This document shows, piece after piece, positions 33,306 through 45,093 of a stretch of DNA of 64,000 bases. The first letter of the stretch is position 1; each line of letters starts with the position of its first letter. Under the pieces are notes generated by a model that was given only the letters and a program-made list of their open reading frames with translations, had not been told where the DNA came from and did not search any database. The stretch covers positions 207,363,013 through 207,427,012 of the forward strand of contig OY755038.1 in the NCBI GenBank assembly GCA_963576565.1, read 5' to 3'. Made by a program: the position numbers and the translations under genes. The DNA comes from Aspidapion aeneum (Eukaryota; Arthropoda; Insecta; Coleoptera; Brentidae).

Positions 33306-33949
33306 GCTATTTTTTCGGACAAATGTTTGCCAGAACTTGCTACTCGACATTCTGTTAATGGCATTTGCATGCGTAAAAATCGATTTTCCGCAATTTTCAG
33401 GAAAAAAGTTATTATGGTATCGGTATTATAAACAAAAGAGGTACATCTATACAACAGTAAAACAAAATAAATAAAGATATAACTTGTCTATTCTCGGATA
33501 TAACTGATTCATTTCATTGTTAGGAAACGAGCTGTCAAAAACTTAATAACTCCATTAAAACTCAGCAGGCTGCCCTTTATTTCTTAGAAAAAAGGCATAA
33601 TCCAATTTTCAAATAAATTTACTCTATCAAGCTGGCTACGCCTTTGAATTTTATATAATTTAGATTTGACGCCTTTCATATCTCTGTTAAGGGGGAGTTT
33701 TGCGTATGTACAAAGATCTCAAAAGAACGTATATGCATTGTTAATTTTTTTAAATAAGAACCAACCGATTGATGTGTAAATCATTACCACAGTGTACTGA
33801 CTAAAATATTTTTTTCCATAAAATGTGCAGATAAAAAACAAAATAGATATAATATTATTATTTATGCAAATCCATTAGTCGAGTCTTGAAATTTGGTAGG
33901 TGTAGTGTTCTGGTAACCTAGTAACATACAATTCACGTTTTTTTACGAG
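33306..33949. other. Unassigned sequence
   Basis: No gene or shared repeat recognised. Confidence 0.35.
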
Positions 33950-34535
33950 AATGTCGGATCCAAAATGGCAGATTTCTTTAGTTTTAAGCCGATTTGTCTC
34001 AAACTTGAAAGTTTGCAGTGTTTGAGATCGCTTAATACAGTTTTATCCTGAAACTTACAAAAATTAAAATGACGGATCCAAAATGGCGGATTTTCTTATT
34101 GATGCATCGATATGTATCAAATATGGAACTTTGCGGTATTTCAACTCACTGATTATTATATTATATTTTTGAGTCAAACTCATAAAAAGTTCAAAATGGC
34201 GAATCCAAACTGGCGGTACTAACCGATTTGTCTAAAACTTGAAAGATTGCATTGCTTAAGGTCACTTATACAATTTATGACAAACTCAACCTCAAAAAAA
34301 GCAATATAATATTTTATGCTTGAAACAAATCGGTTAGTAAATAAGAAAGTCTTTGGACTCGCCATTTTGAGTTTTTTTAAGTTAAAGTCAAAAATCATAA
34401 TCAGCGACTTGATCGCCAATTTCTAAATTTGATACACATCGGTTCATAAATAAGAAAAACCATCATTTTGGATCATTCATTTTGATTTTTTTTTGAGTTT
34501 GAGTCAAAAATCATAATCAGCGACTTGAAACAATG
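33950..34535. repeat. CCAAAATGGCGGATT tandem/inverted repeat
   Basis: Units of about 120-125 bp start with GGATCCAAAATGGCGGATTT or a near form at about 33957, 34075 and 34201. From about 34320 onward similar blocks run in reverse (GCCATTTTGAGTTTTTTTAA), and AAAAATCATAATCAGCGACTT occurs twice (34388, 34508). A partly inverted satellite; non-coding. Confidence 0.7.
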
Positions 34536-34879
34536 GCTTTACTACGAATATGCGGTAAGTTGTGTAGTGTTTTATCTATTTAATTATTTTTTGGAGCATA
34601 CTAGCATACCACAGCGAAACTCATCTTTGCATTTAACCCTATAAATGGTTTAGTTCCGTAAACAAATAAATAAATAGTATAGCTGATAACGGGCATTATA
34701 AAGCAAATAAAAAGAACTATGGTGTGAACCCTCGGTTTGTTAAGTTTTCTACTAACTTAGTTGTTTATTGCTATATTAAAATTGCGACACAATATATTCC
34801 ATAAATATGGTACACCAAGAAAACTTTTTCTTAATGTATTAAACTTACTATATAGTTTGCACACACTTAACACATATGC

Positions 34880-35057
34880 GCACCCAGGGAGGGGGGGAGC
34901 TTGGGGCACAGGGCCCGGACCCCCAAACCTAAGATTTTTTAGATATTTTGCGCATATTACATAAATCAAAAGTATAAATTGGCATAAAATACGACATCAT
35001 GAGGCCTTGCCCCGCCCCCCAGAGGCCTCGCCCCCTCCAAGACATACTCCTGGGTGC
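34880..35057. mobile_element. Family O-related MITE, copy 2
   Basis: GCACCCAGGGAGG is mirrored by CCTGGGTGC. The interior shares TTTTTTAGATATTTTGCGCAT and CATAAAATACG with the copy at 32674. It has extreme G/C runs for the window. Confidence 0.65.
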
Positions 35058-35191
35058 CCCACAGCTTAACTTTTGTCATAATTATTGGCAAAGGGTTTTT
35101 TGTTGTTGTTATTACGGCAGAGAAGAAAAGCGACTATAAATATAAAGTAACAATTAAAAGTATATGAATGTTACTTTGCGCATGGCTTAGG

Positions 35192-35955
35192 TAGAGGAAA
35201 GGTATCGCATAGGTCCCTAATATCGGATAGTCAAGTATTTCCTAAACTAGTGGCCCCATTTACCTGCGTGTGCATGTACCGATGCTACCAAGCTGTACAG
35301 ATTCTACATAAATTACAGATTTCTTCGGCAAGTTTTATTTGCTGTTCAGTTGTTTACATGAAATCATAGTGCACAAAAATTTTACCGCTGCTGATTATAG
35401 GCAATCTATTCTTAAAAGGTAAGACAAATTATTAATTTGATATACATCATTTGATTAACATATTGTAAGGTTTTATTTGATGTATAATTTATTAGGTTTA
35501 GTGCAGTTTTGTCTTTGAAAAGGTTGATAACCCTACATATAACGTATGCCCTAATATCGGACACTATAGGTTTCCCAATCTTGTTTTTAGTTTTAAGCAT
35601 TGACAAATTATTTTTGTATTCCTAAAATATTACGCTAGTGTATGGTTTTAACTGATTAAAAAGTATAATAAAAAAGTTCTAACTTTACTATGGGTTCCAA
35701 ATATCGGACATTTGCGATATTAGGACTATCTCCTATCCGATATAAGGACACCATTTTTAAAATGGGGATTTTTGTATTCCAAAATATATTTTTGTCTGTC
35801 TCAGAAAAGAATTAAGTTTGACATTTGGCATTTCAGAATATTGAAAAATATAGGTTACGTAATTGTTTGCCAACACGTACTTCTGATATATAGCTGAAAA
35901 TTTTTTTTTATAGGCTAAAACAAAAAATTATCCGATAATAGGCACCTTTCCTCTA
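35192..35955. mobile_element. MITE with TAGAGGAAAGGT ends
   Basis: TAGAGGAAAGGTATCGCATA is mirrored by …GGCACCTTTCCTCTA, and the motif ATATCGGA recurs inside in both orientations (35221, 35552, 35703, 35928). No coding sequence or clear duplication. Confidence 0.7.
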
Positions 35956-36290
35956 GTACATTTTTCCTACAAGCTTCTAATCGCCAATCGCTTATTTATT
36001 AGAAATCATTTAAAAACATTTTTAAAAAATTCCGAAATAAAAAAATGACTGAGAAAAAGTAACTTTATGGCACTAACTAGTGCGTAAAACATTATTTACC
36101 GCACAAGTGCGAAAAAGTACAACATTCAGCACGTAAATAAGTGCGGAAATGTGCAGTCTCCACACGCTCATTATAAGGTATAATCCTAGTTATTTGAAAT
36201 TAATTGGTATCGGTTAAAAAAAAATTCTCTAACTCTGTAGTTGATTGCCGAAGTTCTGTTGTTTATTTTTGTATTAAAAAAGCATCTTGC

Positions 36291-36298
36291 TATTGCAG
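36291..36298 (+). promoter_or_regulatory. Probable 3' splice site
   Basis: TATTGCAG preceded by a T-rich stretch (GTTCTGTTGTTTATTTTTG) lies immediately before the coding-like exon. A branch point was not assigned. Confidence 0.5.
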
Positions 36299-36477
36299 AA
36301 AACCCTGAGCAAACAATAACAACACAGAAGACGAAAAAAAATAAAAAGACCTCTTCAGACCCTGAGGGCGTCAGAGGAACACAGCTGCCAAAGGACCAGG
36401 TCATTAAAAAGTTGAAAGAGAGAGAGAAAGTATGGTACAGATTTGGCCTTCTTATAGACGAGGAGCGGACCGCATAA
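36299..36477 (+). CDS. Terminal coding exon of an unrecognised gene
   Basis: After the acceptor the only open frame runs about 59 codons to TAA. Composition switches to GC-richer codons (GGC, GTC, CTG, GAG, AAG) against an AT-rich background. The N-terminal half is Lys/Thr-rich (QKTKKNKKTSS). The end is mixed-charge, probably helical: KKLKEREKVWYRFGLLIDE, then ERTA and stop. The exon starts in phase with two bases completing a codon. An AATAAA lies about 50 bases after the stop. The donor side and other exons are not in the window, or not recognisable. I do not know the protein; a basic coiled tail is all that can be said. Confidence 0.5.
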
Positions 36478-36527
36478 GTGGCATATTCTTAAAGAAGAAC
36501 AGCTCAAGAACAAAATCTGAAACTGAA

Positions 36528-36533
36528 AATAAA
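36528..36533 (+). terminator. Polyadenylation signal AATAAA
   Basis: A canonical hexamer 51 bases past the TAA of the 36.3-kb exon, at normal distance for a short 3' UTR. AATAAA is frequent in AT-rich DNA, so support comes from position. Confidence 0.4.
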
Positions 36534-36760
36534 TTATGTTAAAAATATACCATGTGGTCTGAGTTACTGCGAACATAGGTATGAATAAGTTGAATTTACT
36601 ATCGACCGTCCAGCTGCTTCTCACTGCACGCGCTTGCTATCTTTTATTAGTTACCTAGGTATAGTCCTTGCAATAAGGCTAATCCTTTTGTTTAATCACC
36701 CCGCAATTCTGGTAACAAAACGCACGAGTATTCTTAATTCAGTTTTAAACCACAGGATCC

Positions 36761-36808
36761 TAAGGTAACTGATAATGAATGCTGCGCAACTAATTATCAG
36801 TTACCTTA
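36761..36808. repeat. 16-bp-stem hairpin TAAGGTAACTGATAAT
   Basis: TAAGGTAACTGATAAT pairs perfectly with ATTATCAGTTACCTTA across a 16-base loop. The arm with its upstream ATCC recurs singly at about 39286-39305, so it is an end of a dispersed element. Confidence 0.65.
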
Positions 36809-36972
36809 AGATTAATATGATCGGTCACCACCCATTATAATAAGGTTGGTGGATCGGTGTTTAAACTGTCAGTTGTTTTAAAATTTCTGACTTTGAAAGA
36901 TTATCGCTTATTTTGTATTTAAATTAATATTATTTGTAGTTTCCACAAATGAACATTAGCTCGACTCATATT

Positions 36973-37112
36973 CTGCCGTCATAAGCAAAAACACAGTAGG
37001 GATATTTGATATTTCACAGTCAAACAATCTCAGATAATATATTTTGAATAGAGTGTTACCGTAGAATGTGAGCTATCAAATGTACTTACTGTGTTTTTGC
37101 TTATGACGGCAG
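36973..37112. mobile_element. 140-bp MITE with TATT duplication
   Basis: CTGCCGTCATAAGCAAAAAC is mirrored perfectly over about 26 bp, ending GTTTTTGCTTATGACGGCAG, and flanked by TATT at 36969-36972 and 37113-37116. Non-coding. Confidence 0.85.
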
Positions 37113-37116
37113 TATT

Positions 37117-37930
37117 AATGTAGGTACATATTTATTTCTTTGTTACAATAAGTATATAAGCATTTATGTTTTTTGTTTGGGGTAAAATAAAACAGTATTT
37201 TATTATATTTTTTAATAAAAACGATGTCCATACTAAAATCTCACACTTGTTATGGTCGACACATAGAACTTTTAAAAAGTTCATAACTGATTTAACTCCA
37301 TAGGCTTTAGGAGTTTGAACAAAAACAGTATTAAGTACAAAGAACATACAGACTATTTCTTAGTGAATAAAAAAAATCAGACAATATATAAACTACAAAT
37401 AGCTAAATTGAGGCTATTATTAATTACTAAGTTTAAAATGTTGATTAAGTTCAAGTCTCAAAATATTAAAATTATTATATTATGCTTGATTTGTAGGGTT
37501 TTGTATTTTCATAAAATAAGATAAATTGAACCCACCAAAAAACTGAAAATCTAACTAAAAATTTTTTAAAAAACAAACTACGCAAAAGTCATTTATTCTC
37601 ATCGTCCAAAAAACTTTATCTCAGGAACGATATCAATAGCTGTTTCATTTTCCCAGTCTTCCAAAATTAGTTTGTCGCAATGCATCCTGTAATTATGGCA
37701 ATGTGTATTAACTTTTTAAACAAAAATAGTTTTAAAAACTTTTTGAAGTAGGTAGTTTTCTAAAGGCGTTGTTTTGAATGGCATCAGAGAGTCTTCATAC
37801 GTTTTGTTATTACCTATTCTTCTTGAAATTCCGCTCTGTAGTTATTACGGATGGGAAAGAAGATTGAAAAAAGCCTGAAATTTTATCTTTGTCGCAAATT
37901 TTCTTGACCATTTTTCTGAGAATATGCTAA
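37117..37930. other. Unassigned AT-rich sequence
   Basis: No gene recognised. Confidence 0.35.
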
Positions 37931-37933
37931 TAC

Positions 37934-38275
37934 TTTTTTATACGACTGTCTTGTAAAAGGGGGTTTTGCGCACGGAGAACACGATCTAAAAATGGCATTT
38001 TGCGCACGCTGTAAGCAAAACGTTTTGCACATGCTTATGTCATTTTTGCGCACGCCTATGTCATTTCTGCATACGGGATTGTGATTTTTGTTGTTGTCAC
38101 CCATCAATATAAGTTGGCTTAGTTCCGTAGCAACCGTCACTGCTCGTATGTTTTGTTGATTAGATACGTCAAAAAATTGTTGAATTTTTAAAGTTTTGTT
38201 GTAAAAATGTCGGAAATAAAAACAAGTTAAATTAAAATTTGATTTTTCTTTCTTTATTGGCAGTCGTATAAAAAA
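37934..38275. mobile_element. MITE with TTTTTTATACGACTG ends
   Basis: TTTTTTATACGACTG and CAGTCGTATAAAAAA are perfect inverted ends. The left half has direct TTTTGCGCACG/ATGTCATTT blocks (37965-38070). A 156-codon minus-strand frame crosses the right border of this element and is treated as fortuitous. Confidence 0.75.
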
Positions 38276-38556
38276 TATTGTAAAAAACTCGTTTGAAAAC
38301 CTCTTTGCACACTCCCTCGACTTGTAGACCTCGCCTTCGGCTCCATCTACCAAACTGTCTCGATCGTGTGCAAAGAGTCGATTTCAAACCTTGTTGTTTA
38401 AATAACTATTAAATATCTACTTTACAAAATGTTTTACTGCTTGTCAGAAGTTTTTTGTTTCCTTTCATTGTCAATCTTAATTTTGATTGACAGGCAGGCT
38501 TGCAACTGCCAACTGCAATCTGGGGCCAACAATAATCTTCGATGCATCTCTATAGC
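38276..38556. other. Unassigned sequence
   Basis: No gene recognised. Near 38305-38370 there is an inverted pair of TTTGCACACTCCC/GTGTGCAAAGAG-type words. Confidence 0.35.
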
Positions 38557-39039
38557 CACGAAACTGTAACATGTTAAGACGGTTTTTCACCAAACGGACA
38601 GTTGAGTTGGTGTTTTGTTTGTGTTTTCTAGTTTCCAAAAAAGAAAAACAAATCGAAGACAAACCCAAAACTCTTGTTTCCATCAAGTGGACTAGGTTTT
38701 GTTTGAGTTTTGTTTTTGTTTTCGGTCCTTTTCCACTGGTAGTCGCTAGTCAGAAGTGGTAGCCAGACTAGCACAACGAAATAAAAGTAGAACATAAAAA
38801 ACTCAGCACGACCCTTTCCACTAAACAGCCGCGAGTTTCAAAACTCGTCAAAACTAGTCAAAACCTTTTGATGTTACCGCTTCCAAACGGGACTCGAAAA
38901 ACAAAACTCCAACTGTCGCAAAACACGCCAGTCTTGAAAAAGTTGGCCAAAAGTTTTAGTTTTGTTTTATTCGACAGGAGTTTATGTTTTGTTTTTGTTT
39001 TGTCCGTTTGGTGAAAAACCAGCATTACAGTTCCGTGTC
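38557..39039. mobile_element. MITE with GGTTTTTCACCAAACGGACA arms
   Basis: CACGAAACTGTAAC… and …CAGTTCCGTGT are the outer inverted ends. Inside them GGTTTTTCACCAAACGGACA is mirrored by TGTCCGTTTGGTGAAAAACC. TATA abuts both sides, compatible with a TA target. The interior is full of GTTTTGTTT-type words. Confidence 0.7.
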
Positions 39040-39913
39040 TATATCAAAAAAATAAAAAAGGGACTTGGGATATTGCAAAGACTATAGATACTTATTTTGT
39101 TATCGTTTGTTTTATTTCTGCCTTGGCAATTCAATGCGTAGGAAATGCTAAAGCGTATTAAAATCATTAATGGAAAATGACTGCCATTACCGTTCCGCCT
39201 TTCGAACTTTTAGAAGACAAAGCCATTACCTTGAGTTGACGTAGCCACTTACTTGATATTTTTTGAAACAAACTAAAAAGTATTTATCCTAAGGTAACTG
39301 ATAATGTGCATTTTTAAGCTTAGAAAAGAGATGGCACTGAGAGCTAAGCACCCATTGTCAGTAGCCTGAATTTATCCATGGGTTCATTTGAAATCCAACA
39401 TGTTGGCACGCTTGTAGCAGTAATTTTTTGAGGCCTTTTTTCAGTACTGAGTATTTAAAACGTACGTGGTAAGAACGTTTGAAGTAAAATTCAATATGGC
39501 GCTTCCTTGGGGCGATTGATTGTGTGTTTACGATTGATATCGCTGACATTTTTGAAGCGAAAGAATTGTTTTCGATTGGATTTTTATTCATTTTTTAAAA
39601 GGAATATGTACCCAAGAGCTTGCGTCGTTGATTAAAAACATTGACGTTTTTGTGATTTTTCAGTAGTTAGTCATAGATGTTGCAAAAGACCATTTGATCA
39701 CTTTTACGGTGCATTTATAGTGAATCATGGGATTCTTGGGGTATTGTCGGGTAATCACATAGTATAGTGATACGATACCCACTGGAATAATGTGTTTAGA
39801 GTTTCCAGACGACCCGATTTTTCGGGATTTTCCCGCATTTGGACCTCTCTGTCTTGAGTTCTGTTGTCCCGAACACGCAATTCTGACAACCCTAAAAGGT
39901 TGGTTTATAGCAT
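39040..39913. other. Unassigned sequence
   Basis: No gene recognised. It includes a lone arm of the TAAGGTAACTGATAAT repeat (39290-39305) and, at about 39800-39895, GC-rich sequence ending CTGACAACCCT, resembling element ends of the CAGGGTTGCCACC type at 15412. Confidence 0.35.
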
Positions 39914-41702
39914 CTGAGGGCACGGCAGTGCCTCGCCAAGTTCGCGCGCCGTAACTATCTTTTCTGGAAACATTTCAGCCGATATTTGACATACCTAAAA
40001 CTTTACTTCGGAATAAGCTACGAATCTCAAACTTTGCACAGTCGTAGATCTCCATGGAGTTAACAACCACTCTAAGTTTCATGGAATTCCATAAAGTAGT
40101 AAAGTAGTTACGAAATTTCAAAAAACGTCGAAATTGCCACTGCTAGGGCACTGACTCACTCATGTATAGATCATCAATATTCTGCTGCTACAAAGCTGAA
40201 ATTTGGCAGACTGATAGAAATTATGACCAAACTCCTGGAAAAAATCAAAAAACCCCAAAATTTTAATTTACTCCCCTCCCCTATACATTTAAAGTTATGT
40301 AAAATTAGCATCGCCCACTTCCAGAAATGCTAGAGAGTTGAGCTTTGGCAGACTGATAGGAACTATGATAAAACTATAGGAAAAAATCAAAAAACCCCAA
40401 AATTTTAATTTACTCCCCTCCCCTATACATTTAAAGTTATGTAAACTGTCCACTTCCGGAAATGCTAGAGAGTTGAGCTTTGGCAGACTGATAGGAACTA
40501 TGATAAAAACTCTAGGAAAAAATTAAAACACCCCAAAAATTCTAATTTACTTCCCTCCCCTATAAATGTAAAGTTAAGTAAAAGTAACATTGCCTACTTC
40601 CAGACATACTAGAGAACTGAGCTTTGGAAGACCGATAGTAACTATGATAAGTTATAGAAAAAAATTGAAACACCTCAAAATTCTAATTTACTTCCATCCC
40701 CTATTAATGTAAAGTTATGTAAAAGTAACACTGCCCACTTCCAGAAATGCTAGAGAGCTGAACTTTTTAAGACTGAAAGACAATATGATAAAACTATATG
40801 AAAAAATTTAAAAACACCAACATTTTAATTTACTTCCCTCTCCTATAAATGTAAATTTATACAAAACTAACATTGCCCACTTCCAGAAATGCTAGAGAGC
40901 TGAGCATTGGAATGCTGATAGAAATTATGATAAAACCATGGAACAAAATTTTAAAAGTCCAATATTTTCATTTACTCTCCTCCCCTATAAATGTAAAGTT
41001 ATGTAAAAGTAACATTACCCACTTCCAGAAACGCTAGAGAGCTGAGCATTGGAAGACTGATAAAACTATAGGAAAAAATTTAAAAACACGACAATTTTAA
41101 TTTATATCCCTCCCCTATACATGTAAAGTTATGTAAAAGTAACATTGTGCACTTTCACAAACGCTAGAGAGCTGAGCTTTGGAAGGCTGATAGGAACTAC
41201 GATAAAACCATGGAAAAAAATTAAAAAATCTCAAAAATTTAAGGTAGGCATTGCAAAAGTTTTAAACAATATTCCGCATAATTTACTACTTTAAAAATTA
41301 AGTATTATCCAATTCCTTTAAAAGGAAGTGAAATCATAACAAAAACATTTCATGTAAAAAAAGCCAAGTACGCGAAAATGGCATTCCGTAAAAAGAATTG
41401 AGATAAAAGTAAAGCCAAGTTTTCCAATACAAATTTCAAAATGAAAGGTTCTTACTAGTTTGGAAATATTTTTTTAAACTTGGCTATTACGGCTGTAAAT
41501 GACTCTTAGGCACAGTGCTAAATTGAACATAAAGAAGTTTGGCTGTAATAGCAAAGTTTAAAAAACATTTCCAAACTAGTAAGAACCTTTCATTTTGAAA
41601 TTTGTGTTGGAAAACTTGGCTTTACTTTTATCTCAATTCTTTTTACGGAATGCCATTTTCGCGTACTTGGCTTTTTTTACATGAAATATTTTTGTTATGA
41701 TA
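39914..41702 (+). mobile_element. Family I element, copy 2 (eight satellite units)
   Basis: Order: terminal block CTGAGGGCACGGCAGTGCC with hairpin, unique block to about 40180, eight ~140-bp tandem units to about 41240, then the ~360-bp palindrome (41335-41702) whose arms include CAAAAACATTTCATGTAAAA and GCGAAAATGGCATTCCG. The reversed sibling at 23794-24663 has two units. Non-coding. Confidence 0.85.
40185..41240. repeat. ~140-bp satellite inside family I copy 2
   Basis: Each unit contains CTAGAGAG(T/C)TGAGC, TTGG-AGACTGATAG, a GGAAAAAAT tract, then CTCCCCTCCCCTATA and AAAGTTATGTAAAA. Unit starts are near 40183, 40331, 40467, 40613, 40752, 40893, 41035 and 41166. Spacing varies from about 130 to 148 bp. 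Confidence 0.85.
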
Positions 41703-42651
41703 TAACTTAAAAATTAACTCAGCTAAAAATATTTGTCATCCCTCGACCTACGAAGAAGGCGGCTGTCAGCCTCTTGCGGAACACAACTTAATCCTCTATC
41801 TGGTCTCAGATGGCTATGAACACCGAAAGAAACGGTCGTGGTCGGTTGCAGTTGTTGTCGTTTTCGATCGTCAGTTGTTTGTTTTCGGAATCACGCAACA
41901 CGTGAAGCACGCCTGCTTGATACCGCTCAGCGCGAAAAGAAGTTGCACGCGTCTTCAGGAGTTTCTGGATATCGGAGTTGGACGTAAATTTGTTTCACTG
42001 ATAATAAGAAGAGATATAAGGTTATTTTCGAGTTTTCAAATACTGGGAATCTAATTTGAATTTTGAATATTAAGTTTAGATACGCGCTTGAAGGTGATTT
42101 TAAAAACAAAAAGAGTTTTAGATAGAGATTAAGTTTAAGAATAATAGAAGTTAAGAAAATGTGTTAGAACTCAGCAGGTTTTTTATTTGGACCTCAAATT
42201 ATCGCTGTTGTTTGGAATAATATTAACAACTAGTCGAAAGTGTGTCGTTTTTTCTGATTAGTTATTTTAAAATTACGAAATGGATTTTTTCATGGTTTAG
42301 TGGAGTGGTGTATATTTTTGGATTATTCGTATCGGGATAAATTAAGGTAAGCTTTGATCTACTTAGAACCGCAAATTTATAGCGATATGCGTACTAAAAT
42401 TGTGAACAGAGAATCATGGATTTTAAGAAAGATCATTTAATATTTTAAAAGTAATTTGTCAAAAAAATGTGATAATTACGCGACTACGACGACATGTATC
42501 TGTTTGTTTTAAAATATATAAAAAATCGTGTTTATAAAAATCATATTTATATTTACGATTTGTGAAAAAATCTTGTCTGTGATCTTTTTCAATAAGCGAT
42601 GTTTTCTTGGGTTCATTTAAGTGGACCATTTACTGGTCCATTTAAAAAAAA
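41703..42651. other. Unassigned sequence
   Basis: No gene is supported. Some GC-richer sequence at 41750-41960 has no long open frame. Confidence 0.4.
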
Positions 42652-43381
42652 TACTCTGCCAATCTATGGGCACTTAAGCTCACACTAGGTACTATAGTTA
42701 TAGTGTGAGCTAATATAATCAAAAACTGAAATATATTTTATTCAACTCCAGACTCAATTACCTTTCGTTTGATACCACACAAGCCATGTTTTGACTTAAA
42801 CTCAAATTTTTTTAATCTACCCCCCACCCTTTAGAAAAAAACTAAAATGTATTTTGTTTAACTCGACTCAATTACCTTTCGTTTGATATCACACACGCCA
42901 TATTTTCACTTAAACTCTAATTTTTGACATCTACCCCCACCCTTTTTTTAAAAATAAACTAAAATTCATTTTTTTTAACTCCAGACTTAATTACCTTTCG
43001 TTTGATATCACACACGCCATATTTTCACATAAACTCTAATTTTTGGAATCTACCCCCACCCTTTTATTTGGCTTGCGTTCGGTGGATTTTGTTCATTTTT
43101 AAATGGGACCATCACGGCCCAAGACCCAACTTAGGTACCAAATTTCATTAAAATCGGACAAGCGGTTTTTGAGTTATGCGGGTTGGTCGTTACAGACAGA
43201 CATACAGACAGACAGACATACAGACAGACAGACAGACAGACAGACAGCAAAACAAAAAAGTTTCAAAATCATCTGAAACGTAAAGATATATAAAAATTTT
43301 TGAAATCGGAGAAACTTTTTTTTTCTCGAAAAAATTAGGATCACCATAGCTCACACTACTTATAGTAGTAGTGTGAGCTAA
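42652..43381 (+). mobile_element. (CAGA)n-bearing element, copy B
   Basis: Same layout as copy A: TACTCTGCCAATCTATGGGC start, both GCTCACAC hairpins, three ~120-bp units, CAGA/CATA tract at about 43193-43247, and end GTGTGAGCTAA. The tract is shorter than in the other copies and followed by AGCAAAAC rather than GGCGCAAC. Confidence 0.85.
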
Positions 43382-43748
43382 AACGTGTTTTATAGTGAAT
43401 CCTTTTCAATTCTTTAAAACTTTTAAAGTAAATTTTTTCTAGAATATAAAATTTTATTTTCCGTATCGGCTCCACGTAAATTGGTATAAAGCTATACCTA
43501 GGTTAGTTCCAGCATTGTTTAAATAAGAGACCTTTCCAGTACATTTAGTTGGCATATAAACTGTCAGGTCATAAGTAACGGAAGATATGGTTTCCCGCCA
43601 ATTTGATTATTCTTAATAAAACTTTCCAATTTTAATAAAAATGTTATCTCATTTTAGGGCTCACGCAAGGCTTAAAAAAATCTGGTAAAAACTTATGAAA
43701 GCTTCAACGTTAATGGTTTGAGTTATTGCTATTCCCTCATTTTTATTG
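43382..43748. other. Unassigned sequence
   Basis: No gene or repeat recognised. Confidence 0.35.
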
Positions 43749-44544
43749 ACGCGTGAGAAACAAAAACGTTGATTTTAAAAGTTGCTAAAAAAACGTTTAT
43801 TTCATTAATCATAAAACATTGGTTTTTACGTTATTTTCAAGTGATTTATAAGTAGACTTTTATCAACGTCAAAATCACATTAGGTTCGCGCCTTCTCTAC
43901 AAGAATTTTAAAACGCGACTTGCATGACTTTTCTACCGAATATCTTTGAGATTTTACTAGAAGCAGCGCCACCTATTGGCGGCATTTTTTACTTCGACAA
44001 AATCTATCCGGGAGTGCTTTGGCCTCTAAACTTCAAAAACCAGTTCATGAACTGATCCGTGATCCTTCACGATCACGACGAATCAGTTATTAATCTGATT
44101 AAGACATTTTAATATTGTGTGAAGGTGTTTACTGTTGAAAAATCTTGTTTGGCTTTTAAAGAAAAAGAAAATTGTCTTGAAGTGTTGTAGTCTCAAACTA
44201 GTGAAGTTTTAGAACTTCCTTTCGGGTCACTTTTAAGTTAAAAAGAGTTATTAAAAAAAAACGTGCCATAAAATAGCAGAGTTAGCAGGTTTGATCTAGT
44301 GGCGTTTTGGAACATGTTGTGGAGGACTTTTTAGTGTGAATTTGGCATAAAAATAACGAAGGTAAAAAAGACGTTAGATACACAGTACCAGAAACTTCAG
44401 CAAAAGTTATATTTTTATAGCTTGATTTCTCTTTGTTTTTGAGTTCAGATATTACATGGCATGAAGGTGTTTTCTAGTAAAAAATATCTTTATTATTTTT
44501 GTTCCCGTTAATTTAACGCTCATGTGATTTTTGTGCTATGTGGG
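43749..44544 (-). mobile_element. Family J element, copy 2 (reversed)
   Basis: The right-hand end TGATTTTTGTGCTATGTGGG is the inverse of the copy 1 start. It continues to ACGCGTGAG at the left, which corresponds to the region just inside the right end of copy 3. It contains the mirrored CGTGATCCTTCACGATCACG palindrome. The outermost left end is lost. Confidence 0.8.
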
Positions 44545-45093
44545 ATATTAGTATCTCTAAAACAAGCAATCCTAAAAATAAAGCGCTGTCAACATTTTCA
44601 GTAATAGTTTTATTCACAACTAAATATAATAGAACTTTTTGTCGAATTATTTTGACCAGGACATTACTAATTTGTTAAACTTTCTCCATACCTATATAAG
44701 CTAGTACTGAACATAGATTATTCATGAACACATAATAAACAACGATAGTTTATGGATTATTTAGTACAGTTACTAATAATGTGAAAGTTAGATTTCCTTT
44801 TCGCTTAAATTATTAATTAATTTTATAACTGGAAGCACAAAGTAGGTATAAGTCTAGATACAAGCCAATTCATTTAATTACGTACTTTGCATAAAAAACT
44901 ACTTCAAAACACAAGTTTGTAAGCATTGCTTTGCTAGCTAAATGTTTTTTTCGAAAAGCTAAAAACTTGAGATTTTTTAACTGAAAAAGCATTCGTGTCC
45001 CCGGTTTTTATTAATTACGATTTACTTAAGAAAATATTCCCAAATAAAAATCGATGCGGCTGGCAAATTTCAAGCAATGCCAAACGCATTTCC
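44545..45093. other. Unassigned AT-rich sequence
   Basis: No gene or repeat recognised between the two family J copies. Confidence 0.35.

Noticed and set aside
37883..38353. 156-codon minus-strand open frame, the second-longest in the window
   Set aside because: It crosses the right border of the MITE at 37934-38275, has no known motif, and its Cys/Asn-rich part comes from short direct repeats.
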